DNA from: a bacterium
GTDB lineage: Bacteria > Spirochaetota > JAHITG01
DNA length: 24,984 nucleotides
Assembly: GCA_028711675.1 (NCBI GenBank)
Contig: JAQTRT010000008.1
Span: 1 to 24,984, forward strand
Reading direction: 5' to 3'
The position numbers were made by a program, and so were the translations under genes. Numbering within the stretch: position 1 is the first letter of the stretch; every line of letters starts with the position of its first letter. The notes under the pieces are model-generated. The model saw only the letters and a program-made list of their open reading frames with translations, did not search any database and was not told where the DNA came from. Of the stretch, positions 24,611 to 24,984 are shown one piece after another.

Positions 24611-24630
24611 GGAATGGAAAATATTAATAT
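24603..24630 (+). promoter_or_regulatory. Candidate promoter of the last gene, overlapping the previous stop codon
   Basis: TTGACT (24603-24608), 16 nt and TAATAT (24625-24630). The TAA stop of the preceding gene lies across the end of the -35 box. It predicts transcription from about 24637 and so a leader of about 200 nt. Confidence 0.5.
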
Positions 24631-24636
24631 AAAAGG

Positions 24637-24836
24637 AGGTGGTAGGGGAATATAAACAAGGAGGGATTCATTCAGTCCTGGGATAAAATGGAGCCCCACG
24701 GATTTACACGTGGTTCCGTTATTACACCCCGATGGGGCGACATCCCGAAGCCCTTTCATCCATGGGCCATAGCACCCATGGTGTTCTGGGGATTCGGGAT
24801 AAAGGACGATATGTATTTTTTTAAAGGAGGTTCATT
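24637..24836 (+). ncRNA. Structured 5' leader of the last gene (candidate cis-regulatory RNA or REP-type palindrome cluster)
   Basis: The leader holds several inverted repeats. CCACG (24696-24700) pairs with CGTGG (24709-24713) around an 8-nt loop. GCCCCA (24693-24698) can alternatively pair with TGGGGC (24733-24738), and CCCC (24727-24730) with GGGG (24734-24737). ATCCCGAA (24742-24749) pairs perfectly with TTCGGGAT (24793-24800), extended by CCC/GGG after a single mismatch. It encloses CCATGGG (24760-24766) paired with CCCATGG (24775-24781), again with an 8-nt loop. The Shine-Dalgarno (AAAGGAGG, 24823-24830) is 22 nt downstream. I recognise no known riboswitch class. The palindromes also resemble mobile REP/BIME-type elements. 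Confidence 0.5.
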
Positions 24837-24984
24837 ATGAAGAACTGTCTGATCATCATTTTGTCTCTCTTAACTTTCGTTCTGTTCACTTTGTTCACAA
24901 TACCGGTCATGGGCCAGCCTTATAAACCGGATGGTACTTTTACCGATGCCAAGCCCCTTGTGCTTTTCGATTTCGACAAGAAAG
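24837..24984 (+). CDS. Secreted protein, probable carbohydrate-binding N-terminus, cut by window edge
   Basis: Only the first 49 residues are present. A hydrophobic signal peptide (about 1-26, ending VMGQ) is followed by a short linker and PLVLFDFDKK. That segment parallels FVVMDFDKPP at the same point in the preceding protein and suggests another CBM11/CIA30-like domain. A strong Shine-Dalgarno (AAAGGAGG) lies 6 nt upstream. It probably continues the LacI-linked glycan locus. Confidence 0.8.
   Translation, partial: MKNCLIIILSLLTFVLFTLFTIPVMGQPYKPDGTFTDAKPLVLFDFDKK

Noticed and set aside
24614..24655. A 13-codon frame (MENINIKGGGRGI) just after the glycoamylase-like gene.
   Set aside because: It overlaps the candidate promoter and has no correctly spaced ribosome site, so it is probably chance.
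24637..24836. Known riboswitch class in the leader (cobalamin, c-di-GMP, TPP, fluoride and others considered).
   Set aside because: None of the conserved core sequences of those classes is present.
24688..24840. A 50-codon open frame (starting MEPHGFTRGS) running through the structured leader and ending on the next gene's ATG (ATGA).
   Set aside because: The nearest Shine-Dalgarno is over 20 nt upstream of its ATG, the sequence is made of palindromes, and the composition is unlike neighbouring proteins. A leader peptide cannot be excluded, but nothing positive supports it.

Overview
The window is an uninterrupted, gene-dense stretch of bacterial chromosome. It has no rRNA or tRNA that I can see, no CRISPR array and no transposase. 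Moderate base composition, many Sec signal peptides, outer-membrane barrel proteins of the PorV/UPF0164 type and a FlgD-like C-terminal domain on a secreted enzyme point to a diderm, probably anaerobic or fermentative, polysaccharide-degrading bacterium. It is likely from a poorly sampled or candidate phylum; I cannot place it more precisely from sequence alone.

Layout. Positions 1-2329 (minus) hold a redox/metallophosphatase pair: a DUF1573-thioredoxin-CcdA fusion overlapping a UshA-like protein with altered metal ligands that runs off the left edge. Positions 2388-6645 (minus) hold mfd, a SurA-N-like lipoprotein and a nested-hairpin terminator. After a short repeat-bearing gap, 6806-11574 (minus) is a secreted beta-1,3-glucan operon: an unknown exported protein, a GH81 endo-beta-1,3-glucanase with PKD and sorting-like domains, and a PorV/UPF0164-like barrel overlapping it by 4 nt. 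Divergent from it, 11768-13048 (plus) encodes a secreted clan GH-A glycosidase. A ParB/sulfiredoxin-fold protein (possible free-serine kinase) follows at 13061-13918 (minus).

Positions 13985-20260 (plus) are mostly housekeeping: pfkA, a small multidrug-export-family membrane protein, a MazG-type pyrophosphohydrolase, a Memo-family protein, an NAD-dependent epimerase, an RsuA/RluB-type pseudouridine synthase, and a membrane-anchored TPR protein with an Mrr-like nuclease fold. DinB (minus) faces them. Positions 21518-24984 (plus) begin a second glycan locus: a LacI-type regulator, a secreted CBM plus glycoamylase-like (PF10091) protein, and the start of another secreted protein preceded by a promoter and a strongly structured leader of about 200 nt.

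Two threads run through the window. First, nine promoter candidates all fit TTGnnn, a 16-bp spacer and a TATAAT-like box. Five of these lie only 5-9 nt from the start codon, implying leaderless mRNAs; this moves the starts of mazG, the epimerase gene and dinB downstream of the longest reading frame. Second, the glycan genes together suggest extracellular attack on beta-glucans (1,3-linked by GH81, possibly 1,2-linked or other by the PF10091 protein) under carbohydrate-responsive control.
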